Source of the DNA: Barthelona sp. PCE
Taxonomy: Eukaryota > Metamonada: BaSk clade
NCBI GenBank assembly: GCA_040285745.1
Contig: JAUFOR010000008.1
Location: forward strand, 310,001 to 374,000
Direction of reading: 5' to 3'
DNA length: 64,000 nt
A program made the translations under genes and the position numbers. Shown in pieces: positions 18,314 to 27,437 of the stretch. Below the pieces are notes generated by a model. It saw only the letters and a program-made list of their open reading frames with translations, did not search any database and was not told the DNA's origin. The first letter of the stretch is position 1. Each line of letters opens with the position of its first letter.

Positions 18314-19576
18314 TTACTCATCATCTGAGCTTACATCCGATATTTCCGACTCTTCCTCGTCCTCTTGAGCCTCTACCTCTCCTCCTGCACGCACTATATC
18401 TCTTTCACGAACCTTCTCCGGATCAAAACTGACTTCCAAAATCTCAGCCACTCCTTTAACGCTTTTGGGGATATTTACGACCCTGTCGTGTTCTACAATC
18501 TCATCTTTGACACGAGGAATATCTAAACCAGCTTTTTGTAAAAGTTTCACTGCTTTTGCTCTAAAAAGTCGATATTCACTGATGGGTGCATCTCTTCTAT
18601 CATCAAACAGAGAGAAGACCTCGTTCCTTATACTCTGGAACTTCCGAACTTCTTCATTGGCCAGTTCCTCCATATCATCTCTATTATAATCGAAACCTGA
18701 GCTGGGATACAACTTTTTCCAAACCAACTTTTGGTCTCCGTTCAACTGACGCCCCTCAGACTTGTCTTTCATAATGTCTTCAAGTTGTGAATATACTGCA
18801 TCAACATTATCACTCATTTGCGATACTCGTTGAGACAATGGAACACTTGCAACCAAAGCAGTAAACCTAATCCTCTCATTCACACTCAATTCATCTGTAC
18901 TATACTCATTTTCTGCAACTTTATCCAACAAAATTAAATCATTTTCGATCGTATTGGAATAACGGAACCGATCTGGTCGAATTCGTTGCCATCTTTGACT
19001 GTAGCTGCTCAGTGACTTGGGGGAGAAAAATAGACCAATTTCCGTTACTGGTACACTTTCTCTAAACATTGTTCCATCAGAAAAAAAAACTTTCATTAAA
19101 GCTAACAGGCGAGCATCTTCTTCCATCGTAAATCCCAATCTGATGTCTAGCAACTCTCCTTCTGAGTTCACCATAATACATTTTAAAGTAGACATTCGTG
19201 TTCGACATGCCTGAACAGGTCTTTGCATTTCATGCGAAATGACTCGAAATTTTGATCCATGCTCGCTGTGTAGATCCCACAGTTTCTTGTCCTCCTGGGG
19301 CGTCCATTTTCGACCCAGCGCTCCTTTGTACTGTGCGTATCTGGACCGAATAAATCTATGTAGTTGAAACGGTGATCTACTTGGTAATCTTTCACATATC
19401 AGTGTGAACAGCTTGCTTGATGTTGGTGTGGACTTCTCATTGCATAAATTAAAGCGATCTTCTTCTGTAAAACCCAAATGAGTTAATGCCTCGACAAAAG
19501 TTGACTCAACCGCATCTATTTCAGCTGGAGTAAATCTCCCGCTAACTGTGTGATCGTTGTCCCACTGTTTTGTCAT
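18314..19576 (-). CDS. Reb1/TTF1-like Myb (SANT) DNA-binding protein
   Basis: 420 residues. The N-terminal half has tandem Myb-like modules in the Reb1/TTF1 arrangement: 'GRFTPAEIDAVESTFVEAL' with a degenerate first repeat ending 'RSPFQLHRFIRSRY', then the canonical 'GRKWTPQEDKKLWDLHSEHG', 'FRVISHEMQRPVQACRTR', and a third more divergent repeat ('FTMEEDARLLALMKVFF...RWQRIRP'). The C-terminal half is charged, ending in a run of Glu/Asp and Ser. Reb1/TTF1 proteins bind rDNA terminators and promoter sites and act in RNA polymerase I termination; whether this one does so is inference. The ATG at 19576 follows a textbook initiator; the apparent start one codon upstream is TTG. Confidence 0.8.
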   Translation of the reverse strand: MTKQWDNDHTVSGRFTPAEIDAVESTFVEALTHLGFTEEDRFNLCNEKSTPTSSKLFTLICERLPSRSPFQLHRFIRSRYAQYKGALGRKWTPQEDKKLWDLHSEHGSKFRVISHEMQRPVQACRTRMSTLKCIMVNSEGELLDIRLGFTMEEDARLLALMKVFFSDGTMFRESVPVTEIGLFFSPKSLSSYSQRWQRIRPDRFRYSNTIENDLILLDKVAENEYSTDELSVNERIRFTALVASVPLSQRVSQMSDNVDAVYSQLEDIMKDKSEGRQLNGDQKLVWKKLYPSSGFDYNRDDMEELANEEVRKFQSIRNEVFSLFDDRRDAPISEYRLFRAKAVKLLQKAGLDIPRVKDEIVEHDRVVNIPKSVKGVAEILEVSFDPEKVRERDIVRAGGEVEAQEDEEESEISDVSSDDE

Positions 19577-19584
19577 CAAAAAGA

Positions 19585-19597
19585 CTGTGAAATGGGG
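19585..19597 (-). promoter_or_regulatory. Initiator-like element of Reb1-like gene
   Basis: Minus strand reads CCCCATTTCACAG, the fullest form of the recurrent motif, 13 bases before ATG 19576. Confidence 0.6.
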
Positions 19598-19865
19598 TGT
19601 AAAAAGTATAATACTATATGAAAAGAAATTTATTGAATATTCTTGCTAAACAAAGCTTTAATATGTGCGATAAGCCACATATATCCACAAAAACTGCTAA
19701 AAATTGAAAGAAAAGAATGAACCATAGGAATCTTTTCTATTCAAGCCAACTACACGACTATCTGCTTAACTTGGATCATCAATCCAAGAATATAACAACC
19801 CAAGACGTGCAGGAAACTGCAGATTTCTGTAACGCCATGTTATTCTATTTCTCTTCAATTTCTAC

Positions 19866-21941
19866 ATGTTGGTAAGGACATTCGTTCGTTTTGTCTCCGA
19901 CCATCGTGCAAACGGGGCACCTAAGCTAGCCAGAACAAATTCCACGGTGAAATTGCCAGATGACGAGTTGCATTTCACAGATGTATCCTCTGACGACACT
20001 CTGCCCGATGAGAGCTTCTTCCACAATTTCATGAGCATATACAGCAATATAATTCGTGTAGGTGAACAATCCAGTATTGTATGTTTGGAAAATCTTCAGT
20101 CCTTTTTGAAGCTAATTGATAATTTCACCAGCTTCTTTCCAAACCAAATTAAGAATGTTTCTGCATGTTCTATGCATAAACAATCGTTTATTGATCTCAG
20201 TACAAGAAATCGTCATGAATCATCATCTAGAACTGCTTTGATGACAATGTCAACCGATGAATTTAATCCAAGATCTCTACTGTTGGACGAAGACATGTGC
20301 TACCTTGTTGAATTCAGCTTAGGTGGAAAGAAAAAGGTGAGAATGTTACAGATTCCATCTATAGATGCAACTCAAAATGGTGCATTTTGGTTTTCATACA
20401 TTAAATCCCTTGCAATGAACGAGAAGCCTTCATACTGTCACATTTTAGATAAAATCTTTAATTTACTTGTCGACTCTATTGTTTTCATTGCATTTGTTCC
20501 AAATAGTATTGAAAATCGATTAACTTTGATGTATTTAGACAGTATGAAGAAGTATAATGGGTTATTTATTGGTAGTCCAAGCAAAAAATCACCTATACAT
20601 TCATTTTTTAAAAAAACCACCTTTGATGATGAAAATTGGGATAGAATAGAAGAATTAAATCAATTAAAACGTGTGGATAACATCGAGCGTATATTCTATG
20701 ATGCTGACGTTGGTATCAAGGATCTTGAAACACAATTCGAAAAGATTTCTCCCAAAGTCACCAAAAAATCGTCACCAAACATAGCTACTGTCTCACCAGT
20801 CTCAATATCACGTAACACAGAAGAGCGTGAACTTCTTCGTACCCGTGTTGCATTTTTAGAGAGTCAATTAGACGATGTACACAAGAAAATGGCTGAATTA
20901 TCAGCTAATATTGCCAAACCACCACATCGTTTACCTTTACCAAATTTTTCTCCAAATGTTGAAGTCCAGACATCAACGACAACACCATTAATACAAACGC
21001 CAACGCAAACAGATACGATGGTTCATCTGCAACGCGAGACTGGTACCCAGACGAATCTGATCATGAGCGAAGTTGGCACTCCGATACTCGCACCGGAGGA
21101 AATAGCCCCACCTTCTCCTGTCCCAGCTCCGTCTCCGTTGAAAGAAATGCGTAGGAAGAGTAAGGAGGATGAGCATGAGCGTATTACACAAGCAATTGAT
21201 AAATTTATCCTTACGTCGTCTTCTGAAGACGTTGTTGATAATGCCCAGTTTGAAAAGCTGATAGGACATCTTGACGAAATCAAGGAGAGGCTTGGAGCTT
21301 TAGAGTCAAAAGCTATTCCACTTAGTCCACCTGAAGTCGAAAAACCTCCCATTCCTGATGATATTAAGCAGTCTGTGATCAGTATGGAGTCAATGACTGA
21401 GCTTGCACACGTCATCAAAGAAGCAATTGTATCTGCTGCGCCAGTAACCCCTGAGAAGAAAATTGTCAGGACGAAGGACGTTTCACAAAGAATGGTTGAC
21501 ACAAACACCAGTCCTGACACGTTCTTCGATGTTAGTGCTGTCGATGATGATATCTATTCGGGATTTGAAACTTTTTCTGCACCCAATCCGATTTCTAAGC
21601 ATAATGAAGCCCCTCTTCATGTAGAAGATCTTGCAGAGCCAGTGAGGCCCGCTACAAAGGTGCAGGAGGATGTACCCAGATTGAGTAATTCAATTCAAGA
21701 ATTGAAGTTACGAACATCATCATTGATAACTGAAGAAAGGACTCCTTCACCAAAGAGAAAGAGGAGGCGAAAGTCACCTTTCTCTCGTCTCACTAGATCA
21801 CCCAAATCTCCGACTTCACTTAATGTATCTCCCAAACGAAAATCCCCATTAAGAAGTCCAAATAGAAGAGTCATCACACCAAGGACAAAGTCTAAAATAA
21901 TTAGGCAGCACGAAAAGCTTCATCAGAAGCCATGGTATTAA
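19866..21941 (+). CDS. Coiled-coil protein with basic SP(K/R) tail, unrecognised
   Basis: 691 residues. The first 270 residues look globular and mixed alpha/beta. A short coiled coil (about 318-350) follows, then a Pro/Thr-rich linker (about 360-430) with TPTQTDT-like repeats and a second helical segment. The C-terminal 80 residues are strongly basic and packed with Ser-Pro dipeptides next to Lys/Arg ('SPKRKRRRKSPFSRL', 'SPKSP', 'SPKRKSPLRSPNRR'). Such S-P-x-K/R tails are typical CDK sites and of microtubule- or DNA-binding tails; similar tails occur in two other genes in this window. No catalytic motif is visible. ATG 19866 is preceded by TTTCTCTTCAATTTC, an initiator-like tract. Confidence 0.75.
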   Translation: MLVRTFVRFVSDHRANGAPKLARTNSTVKLPDDELHFTDVSSDDTLPDESFFHNFMSIYSNIIRVGEQSSIVCLENLQSFLKLIDNFTSFFPNQIKNVSACSMHKQSFIDLSTRNRHESSSRTALMTMSTDEFNPRSLLLDEDMCYLVEFSLGGKKKVRMLQIPSIDATQNGAFWFSYIKSLAMNEKPSYCHILDKIFNLLVDSIVFIAFVPNSIENRLTLMYLDSMKKYNGLFIGSPSKKSPIHSFFKKTTFDDENWDRIEELNQLKRVDNIERIFYDADVGIKDLETQFEKISPKVTKKSSPNIATVSPVSISRNTEERELLRTRVAFLESQLDDVHKKMAELSANIAKPPHRLPLPNFSPNVEVQTSTTTPLIQTPTQTDTMVHLQRETGTQTNLIMSEVGTPILAPEEIAPPSPVPAPSPLKEMRRKSKEDEHERITQAIDKFILTSSSEDVVDNAQFEKLIGHLDEIKERLGALESKAIPLSPPEVEKPPIPDDIKQSVISMESMTELAHVIKEAIVSAAPVTPEKKIVRTKDVSQRMVDTNTSPDTFFDVSAVDDDIYSGFETFSAPNPISKHNEAPLHVEDLAEPVRPATKVQEDVPRLSNSIQELKLRTSSLITEERTPSPKRKRRRKSPFSRLTRSPKSPTSLNVSPKRKSPLRSPNRRVITPRTKSKIIRQHEKLHQKPWY

Positions 21942-22288
21942 CTTTATTGTGATACCTTTCGCAATAGTGTAAAAGTATGTGATTTTTCTTCATTTTTGCT
22001 AGTTTTTGATTCTTCTTGCATTGGGCAAACATTGATATGGTATATATTTTTCATATTCACCTTATTTAATTCCGTATTGTAAGGTGAATTTCAATATTCT
22101 CCTTTGAGCTATCTCGACGATCCAGTAAAATATTTATGTCTAGTTGATAGAATGAATGATGTTTATACAAATTGTACCTGCTAATACTAAAATCGTCCAC
22201 GGATGTGCAACCGAAACCTAATTTTTTGACAATGCCTTGTTTTCTTTTATTTTCCCCTATTCATACATATCTACCCATACCCCATACA
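21942..22288. other. Spacer upstream of nicotinamidase
   Basis: 347 AT-rich bases between the stop of the SP-tailed gene and ATG 22289. Part of it reads open in the nicotinamidase frame (from 22172), but the initiator at 22254-22266 places that part outside the mRNA. Nothing else is recognised. Confidence 0.4.
22254..22266 (+). promoter_or_regulatory. Initiator-like element of nicotinamidase
   Basis: CCCCTATTCATAC, with TCA about 28 bases before ATG 22289. Confidence 0.55.
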
Positions 22289-22942
22289 ATGAACAACACA
22301 GAAACAACCGCCCTAATCGTTATTGACGTTCAGAATGACTTCGCATCTGAAGAAGGCTCCCTATTTGTGTCAGGTGGGCCAGCAACAGTTCCCAACATCA
22401 ATGAAATCATGGAACACGAGTTTTTCGCCGCAAAGAACCCCATAATCGCAACCCAAGACTGGCATCCCACAAATCACTGTAGTTTTGTCTCAAATCATGA
22501 AGGTGCTCAGCTTTTCTCTCTTAAAACGCTTCCAAATGGTATTGAACAAGTCATGTGGCCTGTCCATTGTGTTCAAAACACAAAAGGATCGGAGTACCAC
22601 CCTGATCTCAACCTTCCCACAAACACAATTCACGTTAAGAAGGGAACTTTAAGTGACATAGACAGCTACAGTGCGTTCTTTGACAATGCTCGTGCCAATG
22701 CAACTCCTTTACATGGTATTTTAACTGATTTGAACGTCAAAAAGGTTATTTGTGTCGGTATTGCAACAGATTATTGTGTTAAATTTTCTGCTTTAGACGC
22801 TGTCAGCTTAGGGTATGAGACCCACCTTATTTTGAATTGTGTAGCAGGTGTTGCAGAAGATTCAACGAATACAGCTCTTGAAGAGCTAAAGGAAAAAGGT
22901 GTAATTATTCATGAGAATTTTGATATGTTTATTAATGAGTGA
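22289..22942 (+). CDS. PNC1: Nicotinamidase (isochorismatase-like hydrolase)
   Basis: 217 residues. It converts nicotinamide to nicotinate and ammonia in the NAD+ salvage (Preiss-Handler) route. The catalytic triad is present: Asp13 in 'VIDVQNDF', Lys118 in 'HVKKGT' and nucleophile Cys163 in 'GIATDYCVKFSALDA'. The metal site is also complete: Asp57 and His59 in 'TQDWHP' and His93 in 'WPVHC'. Length and motif spacing match yeast Pnc1. An in-frame codon at 22172 would add 39 residues unlike any family member, so ATG 22289, after the initiator, is the start. It is likely cytosolic as no targeting signal is seen. The gene is convergent with the small acidic protein gene 66 bases downstream. Confidence 0.95.
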   Translation: MNNTETTALIVIDVQNDFASEEGSLFVSGGPATVPNINEIMEHEFFAAKNPIIATQDWHPTNHCSFVSNHEGAQLFSLKTLPNGIEQVMWPVHCVQNTKGSEYHPDLNLPTNTIHVKKGTLSDIDSYSAFFDNARANATPLHGILTDLNVKKVICVGIATDYCVKFSALDAVSLGYETHLILNCVAGVAEDSTNTALEELKEKGVIIHENFDMFINE

Positions 22943-23008
22943 TCATAATCTCTTTGATTGTTATTAATGAAAGAATCAGATGCTTGTTATTGTAAATGAA
23001 TTAAAAAT

Positions 23009-23473
23009 CTATTGAGGTGATAATGGACTAAATGGCATATTTAAAGCTTGTTTTAGAGACGGTGTCACGGATGTTTGATGATCTACAAAGCTATCAACAA
23101 CATCCGTTGGCAAATCATACACATGTTCAAGTGCACTGTGTTCTTCCATCACCGAAAAATACTGGCTGATATCAAAATTGTACCCCGCTGCGGTTTTTTG
23201 TGAAGCATGAGTGTCAATTGGTGTTAAAATCCCATCAAAATCACTGAATTCTGATGTGAGCTCACAATGTACAACACTTGCTTCGCTCAGTTCTTCATCA
23301 TTTGGCTGTTGAACAGCAACGGTCGCAACCATTGATGTGTTTTCCATGCTTACCGCACACTGTTCCTCACCATTGGAATAATAAAAAGGATGACTGCTTG
23401 TACAATCACGCTCATCATCGTTATCATTGATGTCTACTCTGTGTATGCGGTGTGTAAAGGGTGAAAACGTCAT
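23009..23473 (-). CDS. Small acidic protein, unrecognised
   Basis: 154 residues, rich in Asp, Glu, Ser and Thr, with no hydrophobic segment and no recognisable domain; likely largely disordered. It ends 'MPFSPLSPQ', with two Ser-Pro dipeptides. The start is uncertain: ATG 23473 is preceded by CCTCCTTCAAATG, a fair initiator, but a better match (TTTTCACCCTTTACACACC) sits just inside the ORF, which would move translation to the in-frame Met43. The gene's reality rests on ORF length, protein-like composition and position between two good genes with normal spacers. Divergent from the seven-TM protein gene. Confidence 0.5.
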   Translation of the reverse strand: MTFSPFTHRIHRVDINDNDDERDCTSSHPFYYSNGEEQCAVSMENTSMVATVAVQQPNDEELSEASVVHCELTSEFSDFDGILTPIDTHASQKTAAGYNFDISQYFSVMEEHSALEHVYDLPTDVVDSFVDHQTSVTPSLKQALNMPFSPLSPQ

Positions 23474-23647
23474 AATAACATTTGAAGGAGGTAATTATTG
23501 AAAATAAGCTTTTCTAAAACAATTTCATTGAAAAATACTGAATCAAACGGGTAACTTCACAATTAAAACATCGCCTGCGTTACACAAATTGGAATTGAAA
23601 ATATTCAGCTTGCAAATCCTTTATTTACTACCATTCATTGGATTTTC

Positions 23648-25498
23648 ATGTTTAATTCTATCCACATTCTGCTTTTTCTAATCTTATTGGGGTTTTCAAC
23701 TGTGAATTGTGTTTATGAACTAACACTTCGCGATTCATTTGATCTGGCATCCTATTCTGAGTTTTCATTCTTTTCTATTGCAGACGGAAGCTGCTCGGTG
23801 ACCATTTCATCCAACATTCCATACACATTTGCTGTTTGCCCATTATCAACAATGCATCTAAGTTATCCAAATTCTTTAACACTATTTGACACTACTCAGT
23901 ATGATTATCAGTGCATGTACGCTGCAAATGAAACGGGAGATAGTGTGCATCATATAACTTTTGACACAGCTTATGATGCTGAACTTCTTTTTCTAGCATC
24001 AGATGGATTATCTAGTGTTGGAACCGCAAAGATCATGTGTGAGCAGGGCGGGGCCAGCGGTTTCCTAAGCAGGAATTGGATCAGTGTAATGAGTAACTGT
24101 TTGCTTCTGGCTGGTTTGAATCTATTCATACTAATTGCTTTTTATTTCACTCGTAGATCCGGTGAGGCTGGTGTCGTGAAGGGAATAGTCATACCAATCG
24201 TGTTTACTCGGTCTGTCCTGTACTTATTTCAATATGCTGTTTTAACAATGGCTAACTCAGGTAGTAATGTAGGTGAGGGATATTTTTACATGGTTGAAGC
24301 TTTATTTGTCTCTTTTTGTATCTATCATCTCATGGGATGCTTCCTCGCACAAGAAATACCAATACAAATTTTTAAAAAATTGAAAATCACACGTGGTCAT
24401 AAACTTGAAGCTGAAGAAGAAGCCACAAAGATAAGAGGTATCATGATAATGTTGTTTGTGTGCTCTTTCCTGGCAGGATGGGCTGGTAAAGTATGGAACG
24501 TCATTTTCCCTCCTATGGTTCAAACTGGTATGCAGTGTGCACTTTTTATTGGTTACTTTGCGATGGATTTCAAGGTGGCTGGGGATGATTTCCACGGCGA
24601 ATTTCTTCAGTGTGATGAGATTATAGAAGCAGGCCTTGACGCCAGTGACCAATTTGTTCAAGCGGAAGGAGTCGACGTCCAATCCATATGGGAAGGCAGA
24701 TATGAGTCTGTCGCGTCGTACTCGATGATAACACTGGGTATTTATACTGCTTGGCTTGGATTTTATTCATTCCTTGGCAGATTCTTCTGGAACCCAGTAA
24801 CGGAGCCTAATGTCACCTTATGGTCGTATGGAATATTTGATATTTTGTTCATTGTGTGTTTGATGGCTCAGTTTTTCAATGAACGATGGTTCTTCAAGTC
24901 TGAGACTAAATTTTCGAGTTCAAATACGAATATCAGACCAGTACAGGTACAACCTCCTCAAAAGGACATGATGGCTACAATGAAGAACTTACCAATTGAA
25001 GAAACTGATGAGGAGGAGGTCATGTTCACGCCAGCTGAATATTACAGTGGTTTTGAGAGTGTTACTGCCGATAGTGAGTATGAGAGTGGTCCATCAACAA
25101 CCGCAAATATTGCTAACATGTATACAGGAACTGACGCTATCACAAAATACTATGGCCCTGAGCAAACAGCAACATATCCTGGTGCAAACCCAAGTACCAT
25201 TGCCATTGGTGGCTTACAGAGAGTTGAGAATGGACACTTTTTCATTTCATTAACTGATGTATCTGAATTAATCCGCATCAAATCTGAAAACTCTGTTATG
25301 ATTAAGATGAAGTTTACTGATTGGGACGATTCCACCATTGAACAATTTGGAACAGAGCTGGATTGTCATCAGGGTTGTTATGATAGCTCGCTAATTATGA
25401 TTACTGAACCTACTAACGGTGTTGTTTCTATTAAGCTAAGGAAACCATTAGATCTTGAATTTGAAGTCAGCTATATTGAAATTGAAATCATGAATTAA
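23648..25498 (+). CDS. Seven-TM membrane protein with signal peptide, unrecognised
   Basis: 616 residues. A signal peptide (1 to about 22, ending V-N-C) leads to a lumenal or extracellular domain of about 120 residues with six or so Cys. Seven hydrophobic helices follow at about 142-168, 178-205, 212-240, 262-290, 292-312, 355-382 and 390-416, with an acidic loop before the sixth. The C-terminal 200 residues are soluble, with an acidic, Tyr- and Thr-rich stretch and a beta-rich end. This ectodomain-plus-7TM plan resembles GOST/LUSTR-type or GPCR-like proteins, but no signature is convincing. ATG 23648 follows ACCATTCATTGG, an initiator-like site. Confidence 0.8.
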   Translation: MFNSIHILLFLILLGFSTVNCVYELTLRDSFDLASYSEFSFFSIADGSCSVTISSNIPYTFAVCPLSTMHLSYPNSLTLFDTTQYDYQCMYAANETGDSVHHITFDTAYDAELLFLASDGLSSVGTAKIMCEQGGASGFLSRNWISVMSNCLLLAGLNLFILIAFYFTRRSGEAGVVKGIVIPIVFTRSVLYLFQYAVLTMANSGSNVGEGYFYMVEALFVSFCIYHLMGCFLAQEIPIQIFKKLKITRGHKLEAEEEATKIRGIMIMLFVCSFLAGWAGKVWNVIFPPMVQTGMQCALFIGYFAMDFKVAGDDFHGEFLQCDEIIEAGLDASDQFVQAEGVDVQSIWEGRYESVASYSMITLGIYTAWLGFYSFLGRFFWNPVTEPNVTLWSYGIFDILFIVCLMAQFFNERWFFKSETKFSSSNTNIRPVQVQPPQKDMMATMKNLPIEETDEEEVMFTPAEYYSGFESVTADSEYESGPSTTANIANMYTGTDAITKYYGPEQTATYPGANPSTIAIGGLQRVENGHFFISLTDVSELIRIKSENSVMIKMKFTDWDDSTIEQFGTELDCHQGCYDSSLIMITEPTNGVVSIKLRKPLDLEFEVSYIEIEIMN

Positions 25499-25553
25499 CG
25501 GAACCATTGGTATTTGATTAATTCTAATCTTGTAAATATTCTTATGTTTTACA

Positions 25554-27374
25554 TTAATTAATGCTCCATCCTGAACTCTCTTCGGGATCTGCAATTTGTG
25601 AACGAAGACGATTACCCAACTCCTCGCTGATAACAGCACTATAATCTTCAAAAGCCAAATCATTCTCACCTAATTCCATAAGACAAAAAGCACGGTTCTG
25701 TAAAGCATGTTTGTTGTATGGGTTTAACTCTAATACTCGAGAGTATTCATCAACAGCTTCTTTAAATCTACCAAGACGAGCAAAAACATAAGCGAGGTTA
25801 TTACGAGTACGTACGCATGATGGTTTGAGCTCCAACGACCTTACATAATCTTGGATAGCATTTTTATAGTCATGCAGCTTACGAAACGCAAATCCACGAT
25901 TATTGAGGGTGCTTGTATTATCAGGTTGTAACTCTAGCGCTGTTGTGTAATCCATGAGAGCCTTGTCAAACTGACCGATAGATCTGTATGTATATCCTCT
26001 GTTATGCAGAAAAGTTGCGTTGTTGGGTTCAAGGAAAGTTGCCTGCGTAAAGTCATTAATTGCAAGATCATATCTCTGAAGTCGGTCATAAGCAAGCGCC
26101 CGGGAGTTATAGAATGATGCAGTGGGTTGTAACTCGATTGCCTTTGAAAAATCCATAATACTCTCTTCCAACTTGTTGAGCTTAAAATAACTGGATCCTC
26201 TGTTATGATATGCGTTAGAGTTTTCCTGCTGCATCTCAATTGCACGTGTGTAAACCTCGATTGCACGCTTGTTGTCATTCAGCTTGTCATAGGCAAATGC
26301 TAGATTGTAGCATGCTTTGAAGTGATCTGGGTTATACCTCAAACTTGTGATGTAATCTTTGATAGCCTGATGGAACTGACCTAATTTACGGTAAGAAAAA
26401 CCGCGGTTATGGTAGAAGTCCGCATTATCGTCTACTATTTCAATGGCTCGTGAAAAATCATCAATAGCAAGCTCATACTCTTCAAGACGGTCGTGTGAGA
26501 TACCTCTGTTATAAAACGCATATGCGCTAGATGGATCGATATCAATGGCACGTGAATAATCAGCTATGGCCTTTCTGTACTGATTGAGTTTGTCAAATGC
26601 AAAGCCACGATTAAAATAAGCTTTGAAAAAGGTATTATCAATCTCAATTGCTCTCGTATAGCTGACAATGGCTTCCTGAAACTTACCTTGCCTCCTAAGC
26701 ATCAATCCTGTCTCGTTACATTTGAGCGCTTCGTCCTTATTAGGTAACATAGCCTGCGGTTTATGTGGTAGGCGTGGTGTGTCTGAAGAGCGAACCTCTG
26801 TAGCCTCCTCCACAGTCGATATGCTGCGCGTTGACGTCGTGTCATCGTTCAGGAATGACATCTGACTCAGTGATCTCGGTCTTTGCTTGATTGGTGATCT
26901 TGTTGGACGATTGAGTGCCTTACCAATCTCTTCATCAATGACTCCTCGAAGCCACTTGCTGTTGCTTGTCTGATATGCAGTGTCGTGTGAGACCGAATCA
27001 TAATCGATCAACGCCTCTGCAAAATTATACATGTAATTCTTTAATCCACCTCGGGCATACAATGACCTACAACACATAGGGTCGCACTCGAGCGCACGGT
27101 CAAAGTCGTGCATGGCTTGGTCGTAATTACCATCACGCTGCGTTGCAATACCCTTCAAAAACAATATCTCGCTCACAATACTTTGTGATATCTTTTCACC
27201 AACCGCTAACTCGTAGGCTCTCTCCATGTCAGAAATAGCCAATGAGTAGTTCTTTAAACTCAAATATGCTTTCCCGCGCGAATAAAAATGATCGTACGTG
27301 ACGTTTTCTGACATATTAATCATCCCAGTCATGTCCTGGACAATGTCCGATGGTCTGACATGTATGTCCGTCAT
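25554..27374 (-). CDS. TPR-repeat protein
   Basis: 606 residues built almost wholly of 34-residue tetratricopeptide repeats. Two or three N-terminal repeats are separated by a Ser/Arg/Pro linker (about 165-220) from an unbroken series of about eleven more, with the typical W/G/Y-A-F/A-P pattern visible as 'AYYNRGxxxxxLxxYxxAIxDYxxAIELxP'. The superhelix should serve as a protein-interaction scaffold. No catalytic or membrane segment is present; the asparagine/arginine 'N-R-G' in each repeat is the form common in protist and bacterial TPR proteins. A longer ORF starts with GTG at 27410; ATG 27374 is chosen because the initiator lies at 27382-27392. Only 63 bases separate this ATG from the divergent TMEM208 ATG. 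Confidence 0.9.
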   Translation of the reverse strand: MTDIHVRPSDIVQDMTGMINMSENVTYDHFYSRGKAYLSLKNYSLAISDMERAYELAVGEKISQSIVSEILFLKGIATQRDGNYDQAMHDFDRALECDPMCCRSLYARGGLKNYMYNFAEALIDYDSVSHDTAYQTSNSKWLRGVIDEEIGKALNRPTRSPIKQRPRSLSQMSFLNDDTTSTRSISTVEEATEVRSSDTPRLPHKPQAMLPNKDEALKCNETGLMLRRQGKFQEAIVSYTRAIEIDNTFFKAYFNRGFAFDKLNQYRKAIADYSRAIDIDPSSAYAFYNRGISHDRLEEYELAIDDFSRAIEIVDDNADFYHNRGFSYRKLGQFHQAIKDYITSLRYNPDHFKACYNLAFAYDKLNDNKRAIEVYTRAIEMQQENSNAYHNRGSSYFKLNKLEESIMDFSKAIELQPTASFYNSRALAYDRLQRYDLAINDFTQATFLEPNNATFLHNRGYTYRSIGQFDKALMDYTTALELQPDNTSTLNNRGFAFRKLHDYKNAIQDYVRSLELKPSCVRTRNNLAYVFARLGRFKEAVDEYSRVLELNPYNKHALQNRAFCLMELGENDLAFEDYSAVISEELGNRLRSQIADPEESSGWSIN

Positions 27375-27437
27375 TATAAAAGGTGAAATGGGAAAACTTT
27401 GGTGAAACACAATTTTAATCCCTTTTACAACTGAATT
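27375..27437. promoter_or_regulatory. 63-base bidirectional promoter, TPR protein / TMEM208
   Basis: Both divergent genes must be started from these 63 bases. Minus strand has CCCATTTCACC at 27382-27392; plus strand has TCCCTTTTACAAC at 27419-27431. Each is close to its own ATG. Confidence 0.6.

Noticed and set aside
21023-21520. 165-codon minus-strand frame in the SP-tailed gene
   Set aside because: Ser/Ile-rich translation, antisense to a disordered coding region, no initiator.
23380-23440. Possible intron in the small acidic gene
   Set aside because: A GT...AG pair can be drawn, but the ORF is continuous without it and no other intron in the window provides a consensus for comparison.
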